Assembly: GCA_017546505.1 (NCBI GenBank)
Contig: JAFYWV010000016.1
Location: forward strand, 1 to 50,987
From: Bacteroidaceae bacterium
GTDB lineage: Bacteria > Bacteroidota > Bacteroidia > Bacteroidales > Bacteroidaceae
Reading direction: 5' to 3'
Length of the DNA stretch: 50,987 bases
In this document: piece after piece, positions 42,268 through 50,690 of the stretch
Position numbering within the stretch: position 1 is the stretch's first letter
How the letters are laid out: each line of letters opens with the position of its first letter
Made by a program: the position numbers and the translations under genes
The notes under the pieces: generated by a model
What the model was told of the DNA's origin: nothing
Seen by the model: the letters and a program-made list of their open reading frames with translations, nothing else
The model's database searches: none

Positions 42268-45264
42268 TTATTGTTGTTTATTCTCGGTAGCGGACAATTT
42301 TTCAAGTCGCTTGGCGATGATTTCTGCAATGTCGTCGTCGCCCTCGTAATTATTTTGCAGTGATAGCAGATACTGCTTCGCCTCCAATGTCTTGCCCTGG
42401 ATGGTATAAAGGTCGGCAAGCAGGATGAAGCTGCGTGCCATCCAATATGTGTGCGGGGTGCTCTTCTCTATGAATTCGTTGATTTCGTCCTCGCAGAAGT
42501 CATAGCTCTCATCCTCGAACAACATCTGTGCAACAAGGTATTTGGCCTCTGCTCCCTCTTTTGTGCGTGTGTCCTGTGCAAGCAGGTCAAGGTCTTCAAG
42601 CGCCTTGTCGCGCTCGTCTGTCTCAATATAGGCCTTTGCTCTGCTGAATATTGCCTCGCGCTTTTGCTCTGGCGACACATTGGGGTGGTTCTCAATCGTT
42701 GTGGCGTATTCTATTACGTCGTCGTGTTTTTTCTGCTCTATGGATATGTGCAACACTCTGGAAAGCGCGGTCTTGCAACGTTCTTCGTTGCTGCTCACGG
42801 TAGCTAACTCTTTGTATAACTCGCCGGCTTTGTTGTACTCCTTGTTGTCGTAGTATATGCCTGCCGCAACCACCATAGCCTCCTCGCGATACTGGTTGCC
42901 GGGGTATTCAAGAACCTTGGCAAAGTTTTCTACAGCCTCGTCCTTTTTGCCACGGTTGTAGCAGATGACACCCTTGTAGTAGTAGCTGTTAAGCCTGAAC
43001 GCGCCCGCCGGGTAGTTGCGCAGATAGTTGTCGAATGCTTTTTCTGCTTCGTCCAGGTTGCCGCGTCCGTAAGCCTTTTCGGCGGCAATGTATGTCAGCG
43101 TGTCAATCTCGCTGCTCTCGATCGGTTGCATTCCGGCCGTGTTTGCAGCATATTGGGCATATTGGTCAACGCTGCCCATATCTACGTAAATGCTCTTGAG
43201 GTCCTGCATTGCAATCTTTGCCTCTTCGCTTTGTGGGTATTTTGAGATGATTTCCTTGTAGGCGTCGATAGCATTCTCTCTGTCGCCTATAGTGTTGTAA
43301 ATCATAGCTCTCTCGGCCAGTGCACGGCGCGATGTGGCACTGTTTGGGAAACCGGCTATCAGTTTGTTGTATGTCTTGATAGCATCGTTGTACTTCTCCT
43401 GCTTTATGTAGTTGCGCCCCATCTCATACAGTGCCTGTTCGGTATAAGGGCTACCTGGGAATTTGCTTGTCAGCGTCTTTAGTGTGTTCAGGCTCTCGGC
43501 CTGATTGTTCTTGAGGCTCTGTATCTGTGCAAAGCGGTACAATGAGTAATCGGCGTTCTTGTTGTATGTATTCGCAGCCTTTGAGTAGTAGCTGCCGGCT
43601 GTGTCGAACTTCCTTTGGTAGAAGTGGCAGTCGGCAATGCGGTTGTATGCATCGGAGATTATCTCGGCATCCTTTTTGTCGGCGGCTTTCACATAGCGCT
43701 CGAACTCGTTGCGCGCCTCGTTGTAGCGTCTTTCATTGAAGTAGGTGTATCCAAGACCGTACAATGCCAAACTGTTGCCGGCAGCGCCTGTCTTCATTGA
43801 CTGTATATAGCTGTTGCGCGCTCCCTTGATGTCGTTTTTGCGCATCAGCGCCTCGCCTTTCCAAAATAGAGCATTGCTTTGTGTGTTGGCGTTATATTTT
43901 GCCAGTTTGAGTGAACTGTTCATATACTCTATTGCGCCCTCCATATTGCCGTTCACAAACTCTTGAATTCCCAAACGGTAGAGAATATTCTGTTTTGCCT
44001 CGAGGATTTTGTCCGATGGCTTTTTTATCTTGTTGATTGATTGTAGTGCAATGTCGTAGTTGCGTGTGTTGTTGTACACCTCGACGAGGTATTCGCCCAC
44101 CTTGTCGGCGTGTCTTGAATTCGGATAGTCGTTGAGGAACAGCTCAAAGGCCTTTACGCTCTCGGCGAATGGCGAGTAACGTGTCTGGTGTATGCACAGC
44201 GCATAGTTGTATAGCGCTTCCTCACGCACATCCTTGTCGTATGTCATCGTTGAGGCCTGTTCGAGTGTTAGACGTGCACTGTTGTCGTTGCCGTTCTCAA
44301 GGTGTATGAGGCCAATGTATAAAAGTGAGCTTTGTGCTGTTGCATCTTCTTCTTCGGTGCAGAGCAAAAGTTTTTCCATTGCAGCATCATATTCGCCGGT
44401 CTCATACAGGCTAACTCCAAGCTGGTAGATGGCAACGCGCTGTGGGTTGGGGTAGTTCTCAATGTATGTCGTGAGAGCCTTTGCTGCCTCTTCATAATTT
44501 CCTTGTATAAACTCGGACGCTCCAAGCATCTGGTACATACGATAATACTCTGCAGCGGTTGGCTTGTTGCCGTCGAGATACATTCTGGCTCCATCGGCGG
44601 CGCGTGTTGCCTCTCCCCTTTTCAGCCATATACCGGTGATGTAGTATTGCGATTCACCACAATACTTTTCATCGAGCTCAAACTTTTTGAAACCCTTGTA
44701 TGCCTCGTCAAGGTTACCACGGTTGTAGTTTATGACGGCAAGGTAGAACTCGGCGTCCTTTCCGCATCTTTTGCTTGCTGTTGACAAGCCGGTGAGCAGG
44801 CTTTCGGCTGCACCGTTATTGCCACAGTTCAGCAGTGACAGGGCGTAGAGCAGTGTGCCCTTGTCGCGCTGTGCGGGAGTGAGCCTTTTCAAATCGCTCT
44901 GCTCGAACCATTTGCACGCCTGGTCATAGTTGCCCGTGTAGTAGTACGATTGTGCTATGTAACAGTTGAGTAGTTCGCGCTTTGCGCTCTCGGGGTAGTC
45001 GGTAAGGTACTGGAATATCATAGCTCGTCCATCGAGTACATCATTCTCATAAGTCGTCAGTGCCTTCAATAGCTCGAACTCCTGTTTGTCCCTGTTGCTG
45101 AGGTTTTCTTGGTCAATCTTCTCAAGCAGTGACATAGCCGTGGTGTACTCGCCGTCGGAGTAGAGGCGCTGGCACTCGTCCAAGAGACCCTGCTTGTTGT
45201 CGGTTTGTGCTGTTGCTGCAAAGCCGGTCAAGGCACACAGCAATAAAACAATGCTTTTTTTCAT
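42268..45264 (-). CDS. Large exported TPR-repeat protein
   Basis: 998 residues with a signal peptide (MKKSIVLLLCALTGFAATAQ) and about two dozen tetratricopeptide-like helical pairs filling the rest, e.g. YNDAIKTYNKLIAGFPNSA and ENAIDAYKEIISKYPQSEEA. Some repeats resemble the BamD/YbgF-type TPRs. No catalytic motif. It would form a long periplasmic superhelix binding envelope proteins; the outer-membrane barrel gene 4 nt downstream is the obvious candidate partner. One base separates it from the NUDIX gene upstream. Confidence 0.87.
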   Translation of the reverse strand: MKKSIVLLLCALTGFAATAQTDNKQGLLDECQRLYSDGEYTTAMSLLEKIDQENLSNRDKQEFELLKALTTYENDVLDGRAMIFQYLTDYPESAKRELLNCYIAQSYYYTGNYDQACKWFEQSDLKRLTPAQRDKGTLLYALSLLNCGNNGAAESLLTGLSTASKRCGKDAEFYLAVINYNRGNLDEAYKGFKKFELDEKYCGESQYYITGIWLKRGEATRAADGARMYLDGNKPTAAEYYRMYQMLGASEFIQGNYEEAAKALTTYIENYPNPQRVAIYQLGVSLYETGEYDAAMEKLLLCTEEEDATAQSSLLYIGLIHLENGNDNSARLTLEQASTMTYDKDVREEALYNYALCIHQTRYSPFAESVKAFELFLNDYPNSRHADKVGEYLVEVYNNTRNYDIALQSINKIKKPSDKILEAKQNILYRLGIQEFVNGNMEGAIEYMNSSLKLAKYNANTQSNALFWKGEALMRKNDIKGARNSYIQSMKTGAAGNSLALYGLGYTYFNERRYNEARNEFERYVKAADKKDAEIISDAYNRIADCHFYQRKFDTAGSYYSKAANTYNKNADYSLYRFAQIQSLKNNQAESLNTLKTLTSKFPGSPYTEQALYEMGRNYIKQEKYNDAIKTYNKLIAGFPNSATSRRALAERAMIYNTIGDRENAIDAYKEIISKYPQSEEAKIAMQDLKSIYVDMGSVDQYAQYAANTAGMQPIESSEIDTLTYIAAEKAYGRGNLDEAEKAFDNYLRNYPAGAFRLNSYYYKGVICYNRGKKDEAVENFAKVLEYPGNQYREEAMVVAAGIYYDNKEYNKAGELYKELATVSSNEERCKTALSRVLHISIEQKKHDDVIEYATTIENHPNVSPEQKREAIFSRAKAYIETDERDKALEDLDLLAQDTRTKEGAEAKYLVAQMLFEDESYDFCEDEINEFIEKSTPHTYWMARSFILLADLYTIQGKTLEAKQYLLSLQNNYEGDDDIAEIIAKRLEKLSATENKQQ

Positions 45265-45265
45265 C

Positions 45266-45796
45266 TTATAATGTGTTTTTTATCTCTTTTAATTTTTCAA
45301 TGGCTTTTCTTATGGATGCCAATCCGAACTCCTCGCTCCTCAAATCGTCAATGGCAATCCATTGCAGTTCGGCAACGTCGTCGTCGGCTATGAGTGTGCC
45401 GCAATTCTCAACGGTGCAGTGGAAAAACAGGTCCATTGTATGTAGCTCCATCCCCGAGTAGATGTATGTGTTCGGGATGCTGAACAGATAGCGTGTGCTG
45501 CTCACCCTCAGGCCGGTCTCCTCCTCAATCTCGCGCCTTATGCCCTCTTCGGCAGTCTCATAGCTGTCACAGAAACCACCCGGCAGGTCGAGCGTGCCCT
45601 TTGCCGGCTCTTTGGCACGGCGTGCCACCAGAACCTCGCCTTTGTCGTTGGTGATTATTCCCACTGTGGCTGCAAGCGGGTTGAAGTAGTATATGAACCC
45701 ACAGTCGTTGCAACGCTTCGACTTGAAATCGTTCTCGGTAAACTTGTCGCTGCCGCACTTCGGGCAGTAGCTGAAAAGGTGTAGGGGGTGCTGCAT
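45266..45796 (-). CDS. NUDIX hydrolase with N-terminal zinc ribbon
   Basis: 176 residues from ATG 45796 (MQHPLHLFSYCPKCGS). Longer frames start upstream of the promoter -7 element and are unlikely. Two CxxC pairs (CPKCG...CNDCG) form a zinc ribbon, followed by the NUDIX box in GGFCDSYETAEEG and then REIEEETGL. Such proteins cleave nucleoside-diphosphate-linked compounds, in zinc-ribbon relatives often NADH or capped nucleotides; the substrate here is unknown. First gene of a three-gene run with the TPR protein and the barrel. Confidence 0.88.
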   Translation of the reverse strand: MQHPLHLFSYCPKCGSDKFTENDFKSKRCNDCGFIYYFNPLAATVGIITNDKGEVLVARRAKEPAKGTLDLPGGFCDSYETAEEGIRREIEEETGLRVSSTRYLFSIPNTYIYSGMELHTMDLFFHCTVENCGTLIADDDVAELQWIAIDDLRSEEFGLASIRKAIEKLKEIKNTL

Positions 45797-45842
45797 CAGT
45801 CTTCTAAATTGCGCCTTTTTAGGCAAAAAAACAAATTTGTCG

Positions 45843-45850
45843 CGAAGATA
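45843..45850 (-). promoter_or_regulatory. Promoter -7 element of the NUDIX gene
   Basis: TATCTTCG on the minus strand, identical to the element before the S46 operon, about 47 nt before the start codon at 45796. It argues against the longer NUDIX frame. Confidence 0.5.
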
Positions 45851-45986
45851 CCTAATTTTCGGCATCTTTTCCTTCGTGATGCTGCTTTTTATGTTTTTAT
45901 TTATATAATTTAAATAATATTCATACTTTCGGCCGCATTTTGTGTATTTTTCACTGTTTTGTGCGAGAATACAGAATAAAATATAG

Positions 45987-45994
45987 TATCTTTG
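45987..45994 (+). promoter_or_regulatory. Promoter -7 element of gpmI
   Basis: TATCTTTG, an exact TAnnTTTG match; TTTG at 45958-45961 is 25 nt upstream, slightly long. About 79 nt precede the start codon. Confidence 0.55.
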
Positions 45995-46073
45995 CAAGGC
46001 ATTTTTGTATAATGCCGTTGTCGCGGCCATTTGGGCGGCGATGGAACTTTTAAAATTTAAACATTAGAATATT

Positions 46074-47573
46074 ATGGCAAACAAAGCTTTATTGGTAATT
46101 CTCGATGGTTGGGGTGTGGGTAATCACGGCAAGGGTGATGTTATCTTCAATACACCTACACCTTACTGGGATCATTTGACATCTGTTTACCCCACATCAC
46201 AGCTCCAGGCGAGTGGTGAGAACGTAGGCCTTCCCGCAGGGCAGATGGGTAACAGCGAGGTAGGTCACCTTAATATCGGTGGCGGTCGCGTAGTATATCA
46301 GGATTTGCTCAAGATAAACCGTGCCATTGCCGATGGCTCAATTGCGCAGAACCCTCAGCTGGTTGCTGCCGTTGAGTATGCAAAGGCTAACGGCAAGAAG
46401 CTCCACTTTATGGGCTTGACATCTGACGGTGGTGTACACAGTTCACTCGAGCACCTCGAGGCAATGTACAAGTTCGCTGCAGAGCAGGGTGTCGAGAACG
46501 CTTATGTACACTGCTTTATGGATGGTCGTGACACCGACCCCAAGAGCGGCGCGGGCTTCATCGAGGACTTGACATCAAAGGGCCTCAAGTTGGCTACCAT
46601 CGTCGGTCGTTACTATGCTATGGACCGCGACAAGCGTTGGGAGCGCGTGAAGATTGCCTACGACCTCATTGTAGGTGGCGAGGGCAAGCCTGCTGCCGAT
46701 ATGGTCGCAGCCGTTAAGGAGTCATACGAGGAGGGCGTTACCGACGAGTTCATCAAGCCAATCGTGAATACAAACTTCGACGGCCGCATTGGCGAGGGTG
46801 ATGCAGTAATCTTCTTCAACTATCGTAACGACCGTGCAAAAGAGCTTACAGTTGTTCTCACACAGGAGGATATGCCTGCCGAGGGTATGCACACAATCCC
46901 CGGCTTGCAGTACTACTGTATGACTCCTTACGATGCCAAGTTCACTGGCGTTCACATCCTCTTCGACAAGGAGAATGTTGAGAACACTCTTGGCGAGTTC
47001 ATTGCAAAGCAGGGTATGAAGCAGTTGCACATTGCCGAGACCGAGAAATATGCTCACGTTACATTCTTCTTCAACGGTGGTCGTGAGACTCCATACGATG
47101 GCGAGGAGCGCATCCTTGTTCCATCGCCAAAGGTTGCGACATACGACCTGCAGCCCGAGATGAGCGCTTACGAGGTTAAGGAGAAACTTGTCAACGAGAT
47201 TAATAGCGAAAAGTTCGATTTCATCGTTGTGAACTTTGCCAACGGTGATATGGTTGGCCACACAGGTGTGTACAGCGCTATCGAGAAGGCTGTGCTTGCT
47301 GTCGATGCTTGCCTGAAGGATGTCATTGAGGCTGCACGTAACCACGGCTATGAGTCAATCATCATTGCCGACCACGGTAATGCCGACAATGCAGTGAATG
47401 CCGATGGTTCACCAAACACAGCACACTCTTTGAACCCTGTTCCTTGCGTGTATGTGACAAACCAGGAGAATGCGACAATAGAGGATGGTATCCTTGCCGA
47501 CGTTGCTCCCACAATCCTCAAGATTATGGGCTTGGAGGCACCTGCAGAAATGACAGGTAAGGCGCTTATCTGA
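46074..47573 (+). CDS. gpmI: 2,3-bisphosphoglycerate-independent phosphoglycerate mutase
   Basis: 499 residues. It interconverts 3- and 2-phosphoglycerate in glycolysis using two metal ions (Mn2+). Metal-binding and catalytic residues are visible: DGWG (D11), [12 protein letters not shown] with the phosphorylated Ser (S61), [36 protein letters not shown] and [10 protein letters not shown]. Length is normal. It has its own promoter and an intrinsic terminator at 47590-47649. The strongly biased codon use fits high expression. Confidence 0.97.
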   Translation: MANKALLVILDGWGVGNHGKGDVIFNTPTPYWDHLTSVYPTSQLQASGENVGLPAGQMGNSEVGHLNIGGGRVVYQDLLKINRAIADGSIAQNPQLVAAVEYAKANGKKLHFMGLTSDGGVHSSLEHLEAMYKFAAEQGVENAYVHCFMDGRDTDPKSGAGFIEDLTSKGLKLATIVGRYYAMDRDKRWERVKIAYDLIVGGEGKPAADMVAAVKESYEEGVTDEFIKPIVNTNFDGRIGEGDAVIFFNYRNDRAKELTVVLTQEDMPAEGMHTIPGLQYYCMTPYDAKFTGVHILFDKENVENTLGEFIAKQGMKQLHIAETEKYAHVTFFFNGGRETPYDGEERILVPSPKVATYDLQPEMSAYEVKEKLVNEINSEKFDFIVVNFANGDMVGHTGVYSAIEKAVLAVDACLKDVIEAARNHGYESIIIADHGNADNAVNADGSPNTAHSLNPVPCVYVTNQENATIEDGILADVAPTILKIMGLEAPAEMTGKALI

Positions 47574-47589
47574 TTTAGCTAACAATAAG

Positions 47590-47649
47590 GTCTCTAAAGT
47601 CTTTAAGGTCTCTAAGGATCTTAAGGTCTTTGGAGACTTTTGTTTTTTT
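47590..47649 (+). terminator. Terminator after gpmI
   Basis: GTCTCTAAAG (47590-47599) pairs with CTTTGGAGAC (47628-47637, one mismatch-like G.U), inner TTAAG/CTTAA pairs, then TTTTGTTTTTTT. The AAGGTCTCTAA word repeats inside the arms. The next gene starts just 6 nt later. Confidence 0.8.
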
Positions 47650-47655
47650 ATTTTT

Positions 47656-48243
47656 ATGGTACAAATAGGAGATACAATAGTTTCGTTCGACCTTTTTCAG
47701 GAGTATTTCTTCTGCAATTTCACGCACTGCAAGGGTGCTTGCTGTGTTGAGGGTGATGCCGGTGCGCCGGTGCTGATGGATGAGGTTGAAAAACTTGAGG
47801 AAGCTCTCGAGGTGGTAGAGGATGAAATGACGCCCGAGGCGCGCGCCGTTGTCGAGGAGCAGGGTGTGGTATATAACGACCGCGATGGCGACCTTGTCAC
47901 ATCCATTGTCAATGGCAAGGATTGTGTCTTTGCTTCGCGCGACGACAAAGGAAACTGCATCTGTTTGATAGATAAAGCATACCGCGAAGGACGTACACAG
48001 TGGCGAAAACCCATATCCTGTTATCTCTACCCTGTGCGTTTGCGCAAGGTGGGTGATATGGTAGGTGTCAACCTGCATAAGTGGGATGTCTGCAGCAGTG
48101 CTTTCATCAAAGGACGTCGCAAGGGAGTGAAGGCATACGAGTTCTTGAAAGAGCCGCTCATTGAGCGCTTCGGCGAGGAGTGGTATAAGGAACTTTTGGT
48201 TGTTGCAGATGAATTGGAGAAGCAAGGCTTCTTCAATCGATAA
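47656..48243 (+). CDS. DUF3109-family cysteine-rich protein
   Basis: 195 residues, cytoplasmic. About ten cysteines in several clusters (FFCNFTHCKGACC, DCVFAS, NCICLI, SCYLYPV, VCSSAF) of the kind that bind iron-sulfur clusters or zinc; the YkgJ-type families share this look. The family is common in Bacteroidetes and its function is unknown. It starts 6 nt after the gpmI terminator. A 24-bp piece of its 3' end, including the last codons and the stop, is repeated at 48327-48350. Confidence 0.87.
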   Translation: MVQIGDTIVSFDLFQEYFFCNFTHCKGACCVEGDAGAPVLMDEVEKLEEALEVVEDEMTPEARAVVEEQGVVYNDRDGDLVTSIVNGKDCVFASRDDKGNCICLIDKAYREGRTQWRKPISCYLYPVRLRKVGDMVGVNLHKWDVCSSAFIKGRRKGVKAYEFLKEPLIERFGEEWYKELLVVADELEKQGFFNR

Positions 48244-48244
48244 A
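48221..48244 (+). repeat. 24-bp direct repeat, left copy (gene end)
   Basis: The bases 48221-48244 cover the last codons and stop of the DUF3109 gene. The same 24 bases occur exactly at 48327-48350, in a different reading frame. Between them lies a long hairpin (48242-48312). This looks like a local duplication linked to insertion of the hairpin. Confidence 0.9.
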
Positions 48245-48312
48245 GCACACAGCAATGGTCACGCGCAGGATGGATGCAATTCATCCCGCGTGGGTTGCGG
48301 ACAGTGTGCTTT
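48242..48312. repeat. Long imperfect hairpin between two 24-bp repeats
   Basis: AAAGCACAC (48242-48250) pairs with GTGTGCTTT (48304-48312); GCAA pairs TTGC, CACGCG pairs CGCGTG and GGATG pairs CATCC, with loop of 9 nt. About 71 nt; REP- or MITE-like, with no coding capacity. Confidence 0.85.
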
Positions 48313-48326
48313 GTCAATTTCAAAAG

Positions 48327-48350
48327 AGCAAGGCTTCTTCAATCGATAAA
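48327..48350 (+). repeat. 24-bp direct repeat, right copy
   Basis: Exact copy of 48221-48244, 106 bp downstream of it. See the left copy and the enclosed hairpin. Confidence 0.9.
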
Positions 48351-48357
48351 CAAGTAG

Positions 48358-48393
48358 GGGCGAACCGGTGTGTTCGTCCTTTATTTCTTTTTA
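48358..48393 (+). terminator. Probable terminator after the DUF3109 gene
   Basis: An 8-bp stem GGGCGAAC/GTTCGTCC (48358-48365 with 48372-48379, one G.U pair) is followed by a T-rich stretch. The word GGGGCGAACCGGTGTGTTCG also looks like an intergenic repeat of its own. Confidence 0.6.
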
Positions 48394-48448
48394 TCCTGAT
48401 TTTTAGGTGTTTTGTTGAATTTATAGTGTGCGGAAATTCTGCTAATAG

Positions 48449-48480
48449 TTTGGTTAATAAATATTAAAACTGTATCTTTG
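48449..48480 (+). promoter_or_regulatory. Promoter of the 48663 gene
   Basis: TTTG (48449-48452), 20 nt, then TATCTTTG (48473-48480): a full-consensus Bacteroidales promoter. It predicts a leader of about 175 nt before the start codon at 48663. Confidence 0.8.
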
Positions 48481-48486
48481 CGCCGC

Positions 48487-48662
48487 CTTATGGAGTTTGC
48501 GCTCGCAGGCCTGTGTGAAAACCCTGCTCGCAAACGCTCAAAAGACCGTTTTTTTAACTCCTCAACTCGTCACCGAGTAGAGGTGACATCAAAAACCGTT
48601 CTTGAAACCGGAGGATAGTCAACGGATGACAAATTACAAATAACAAAATAAAACAAATTATT
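48487..48662 (+). promoter_or_regulatory. Structured 5' leader of the secreted protein gene
   Basis: The leader contains a strong stem 48493-48539 (GTTTGCG/CGCAAAC plus GCAGG/CCTGC). A T7 run (48549-48555) follows. Two overlapping hairpins come next: ACTCG/CGAGT (48565-48569/48574-48578), and GTCACC/GGTGAC (48569-48574/48582-48587), which can pair as an H-type pseudoknot. GGAGTT (48492-48497) can also pair AACTCC (48556-48561), competing with the first stem. Alternative folds suggest attenuation or an RNA switch. There is only one copy here, so covariation cannot be judged. Confidence 0.5.
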
Positions 48663-50690
48663 ATGAAAAAATTTTTACTTTCAATTTTTGCCGTAATGCT
48701 GGCAGTGTTCAGCGTACAGGCGCAAGTTTGGACCAAGGTTACCGATGCCTCTACATTGCAGGCTGGTGACAAGGTTGTTATCGTTGCTAAAGATTATAAT
48801 TATGCAATGTCAAAGACACAGAATAGCAACAACCGTGGTCATCAGGCTGTTACAAAGAGTGGTAATGAGGTTTCTTGGACATCTGGCGTTCAGGATTTTG
48901 AACTTAAAACTGGTACAAAAAGCAATACTTTTGCATTCTATACCGGTAGCGGTTATTTGTATGCGGCTTCTTCTTCTTCAAACTATTTGAGAACACAGAA
49001 TACACTTAACGACAATGCAAGTTGGGCAATTTCAATAGCAGCAGATGGTACAGCAACTGTTAAGGCTCAGGGTACTTATACACGTAATGTAATGCAGTAC
49101 AACCAGTCAAGCAGTTTGTTTGCTTGCTATTCTTCAGCTTCGCAGAAGGCTATTTGCATCTACAAGTACACTGAGAAAGCAGATGATTATGTAGAGGCTC
49201 CAAGATTCTCGGGTAATGCAACATTCGTTGGCTCATACAATGTTGAGATAACAGCAACTGCCGGTAAGGTTTATTATTCTTACAGCGAGGGTGGTGAGTT
49301 TGTAGAATATGCCGGTGCAATCACAATCACAGATGACACAACAATCTATGCAAAGGCTGTTAACGGCGAGAACGAGAGTGCTATTGTTTCAAAGACTTAT
49401 ACTCGCGTAGCTGCTACACCTGTTGTTACTTTTGATGGTGATGGTAAGTTCGAGAATGAGGTTGTTGTAACTATTTCTGCCGAGGATGCAACTATTTACT
49501 ACACATTGGATGGCAAGACTCCTTCTGCAAAAAGCACTGAGTATACCAAGGCTTTGACAATCAAGGCCGATGCTACTCTCAAGGTTATTGCAATTGAGGA
49601 GGGTGGCTATGAAAGCTCTGTTGTAGAGAACAAGTTCCAGTTGCAGGCAACTGCTTCTGCAGGCAATGCTAACGCAGCTACTTTGGTTACTAATGTTGCA
49701 GAGTTGGCAGTCGGTGACCAGATTGTAATTGTTGCTACAAACTATGACTACGCTCTTTCAACTACACAGAATGGTAATAACCGTGGCTCTGTTGAAGTTG
49801 AGAAGATTGATGATGTTGTTTCTTGGTCATCAGATGTTCAGGTTATTACTTTGGAGAATGGTGCAACCGATGGAACTTATGCTTTCAATGTTGGTGATGG
49901 TTATCTGTATGCAGCATCTTCTAGTAGTAACCATTTGAAAACACAATCTGCTGTGGATGCGAAAGCAAGCTGGACTGTTGAGATTACAGATGCAGGGGTG
50001 GCAACAATAAAAGCAGGTGAAGTAACTCGTAACTGGTTGAGATTTAACAATTCTAACAGCCCTAAGATTTTCTCTTGCTATGGCAGTGGTCAGACAGATG
50101 TAAGTATCTATAAGGTGGATGTTTCAACTGTTGCTGATTACGTTCTTAATGTAACAGAGGCTGGTTGGGCTACAATGTACTTGGGTTACAATGTTATTAT
50201 CCCAGAGGATGTTAACTGCTATGTGATTGGTGAGATTGACGGTGCTGTTGTTAATTTGAATCAGGTTGAAGATGTTCTCCCTGCAAACACAGCTGTTATT
50301 GTAGAGGCTGCAAAGGGTGAGTATACCTTTGAGGTTACAGAAGAAACATCAACAGTTGAGAATGTAATGGAAGGTACACTCAAGAATGAGTATATAACAA
50401 AGGATGCTTATGTTCTTGGTGTTGTAGATGGCGAGGTTGGTCTTTACAAGGCTGATATGGCTGGTGGTGTTTGGTTGAACAACGCTAACAAGGCATACTT
50501 GCCAGCAAGTGTTGCTAATGGTGCTGCTTCATACAGCTTCCGTTTCGGCGAGGGAACTACAGGCATTGACGAGATGAAAGAGCAAAGAGCAGAGAGCAAA
50601 GAGATTTACGACCTCACAGGTCGCAAAGTAGAGTCTATCACAGAGCGTGGTATCTACATTGTAGGTGGCAAAAAAGTGCTGGTAAAGTAA
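48663..50690 (+). CDS. Secreted multi-domain protein with chitobiase-C-terminal-like modules
   Basis: 675 residues, signal peptide MKKFLLSIFAVMLAVFSVQAQ. It has a ~150-residue beta domain (VWTKVTDASTLQAGDKVVIVA... to about 175). Two immunoglobulin-like modules of the chitobiase/beta-hexosaminidase C-terminal type follow (about 180-245 and 250-325; signature IYYTLDGKTPSAKSTEYT). A second copy of the first beta domain comes next (about 335-490; SLQ/AVGDQIVIVATNYDYALSTTQNGNNRG), then a ~100-residue region and the tail YDLTGRKVESITERGIYIVGGKKVLVK. The tail matches that of the 1-1641 protein. The function is unknown; binding of polysaccharide or cell surface is plausible. A full promoter and structured leader precede it. 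Confidence 0.8.
   Translation: MKKFLLSIFAVMLAVFSVQAQVWTKVTDASTLQAGDKVVIVAKDYNYAMSKTQNSNNRGHQAVTKSGNEVSWTSGVQDFELKTGTKSNTFAFYTGSGYLYAASSSSNYLRTQNTLNDNASWAISIAADGTATVKAQGTYTRNVMQYNQSSSLFACYSSASQKAICIYKYTEKADDYVEAPRFSGNATFVGSYNVEITATAGKVYYSYSEGGEFVEYAGAITITDDTTIYAKAVNGENESAIVSKTYTRVAATPVVTFDGDGKFENEVVVTISAEDATIYYTLDGKTPSAKSTEYTKALTIKADATLKVIAIEEGGYESSVVENKFQLQATASAGNANAATLVTNVAELAVGDQIVIVATNYDYALSTTQNGNNRGSVEVEKIDDVVSWSSDVQVITLENGATDGTYAFNVGDGYLYAASSSSNHLKTQSAVDAKASWTVEITDAGVATIKAGEVTRNWLRFNNSNSPKIFSCYGSGQTDVSIYKVDVSTVADYVLNVTEAGWATMYLGYNVIIPEDVNCYVIGEIDGAVVNLNQVEDVLPANTAVIVEAAKGEYTFEVTEETSTVENVMEGTLKNEYITKDAYVLGVVDGEVGLYKADMAGGVWLNNANKAYLPASVANGAASYSFRFGEGTTGIDEMKEQRAESKEIYDLTGRKVESITERGIYIVGGKKVLVK

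Noticed and set aside
42264-42419. Longer N-terminus for the outer-membrane barrel
   Set aside because: It would place a signal peptide 52 residues inside the protein and overlap the TPR gene.
45797-46030. Longer N-terminus for the NUDIX protein
   Set aside because: Starts upstream of the promoter element; the zinc ribbon follows M79 directly as in relatives.
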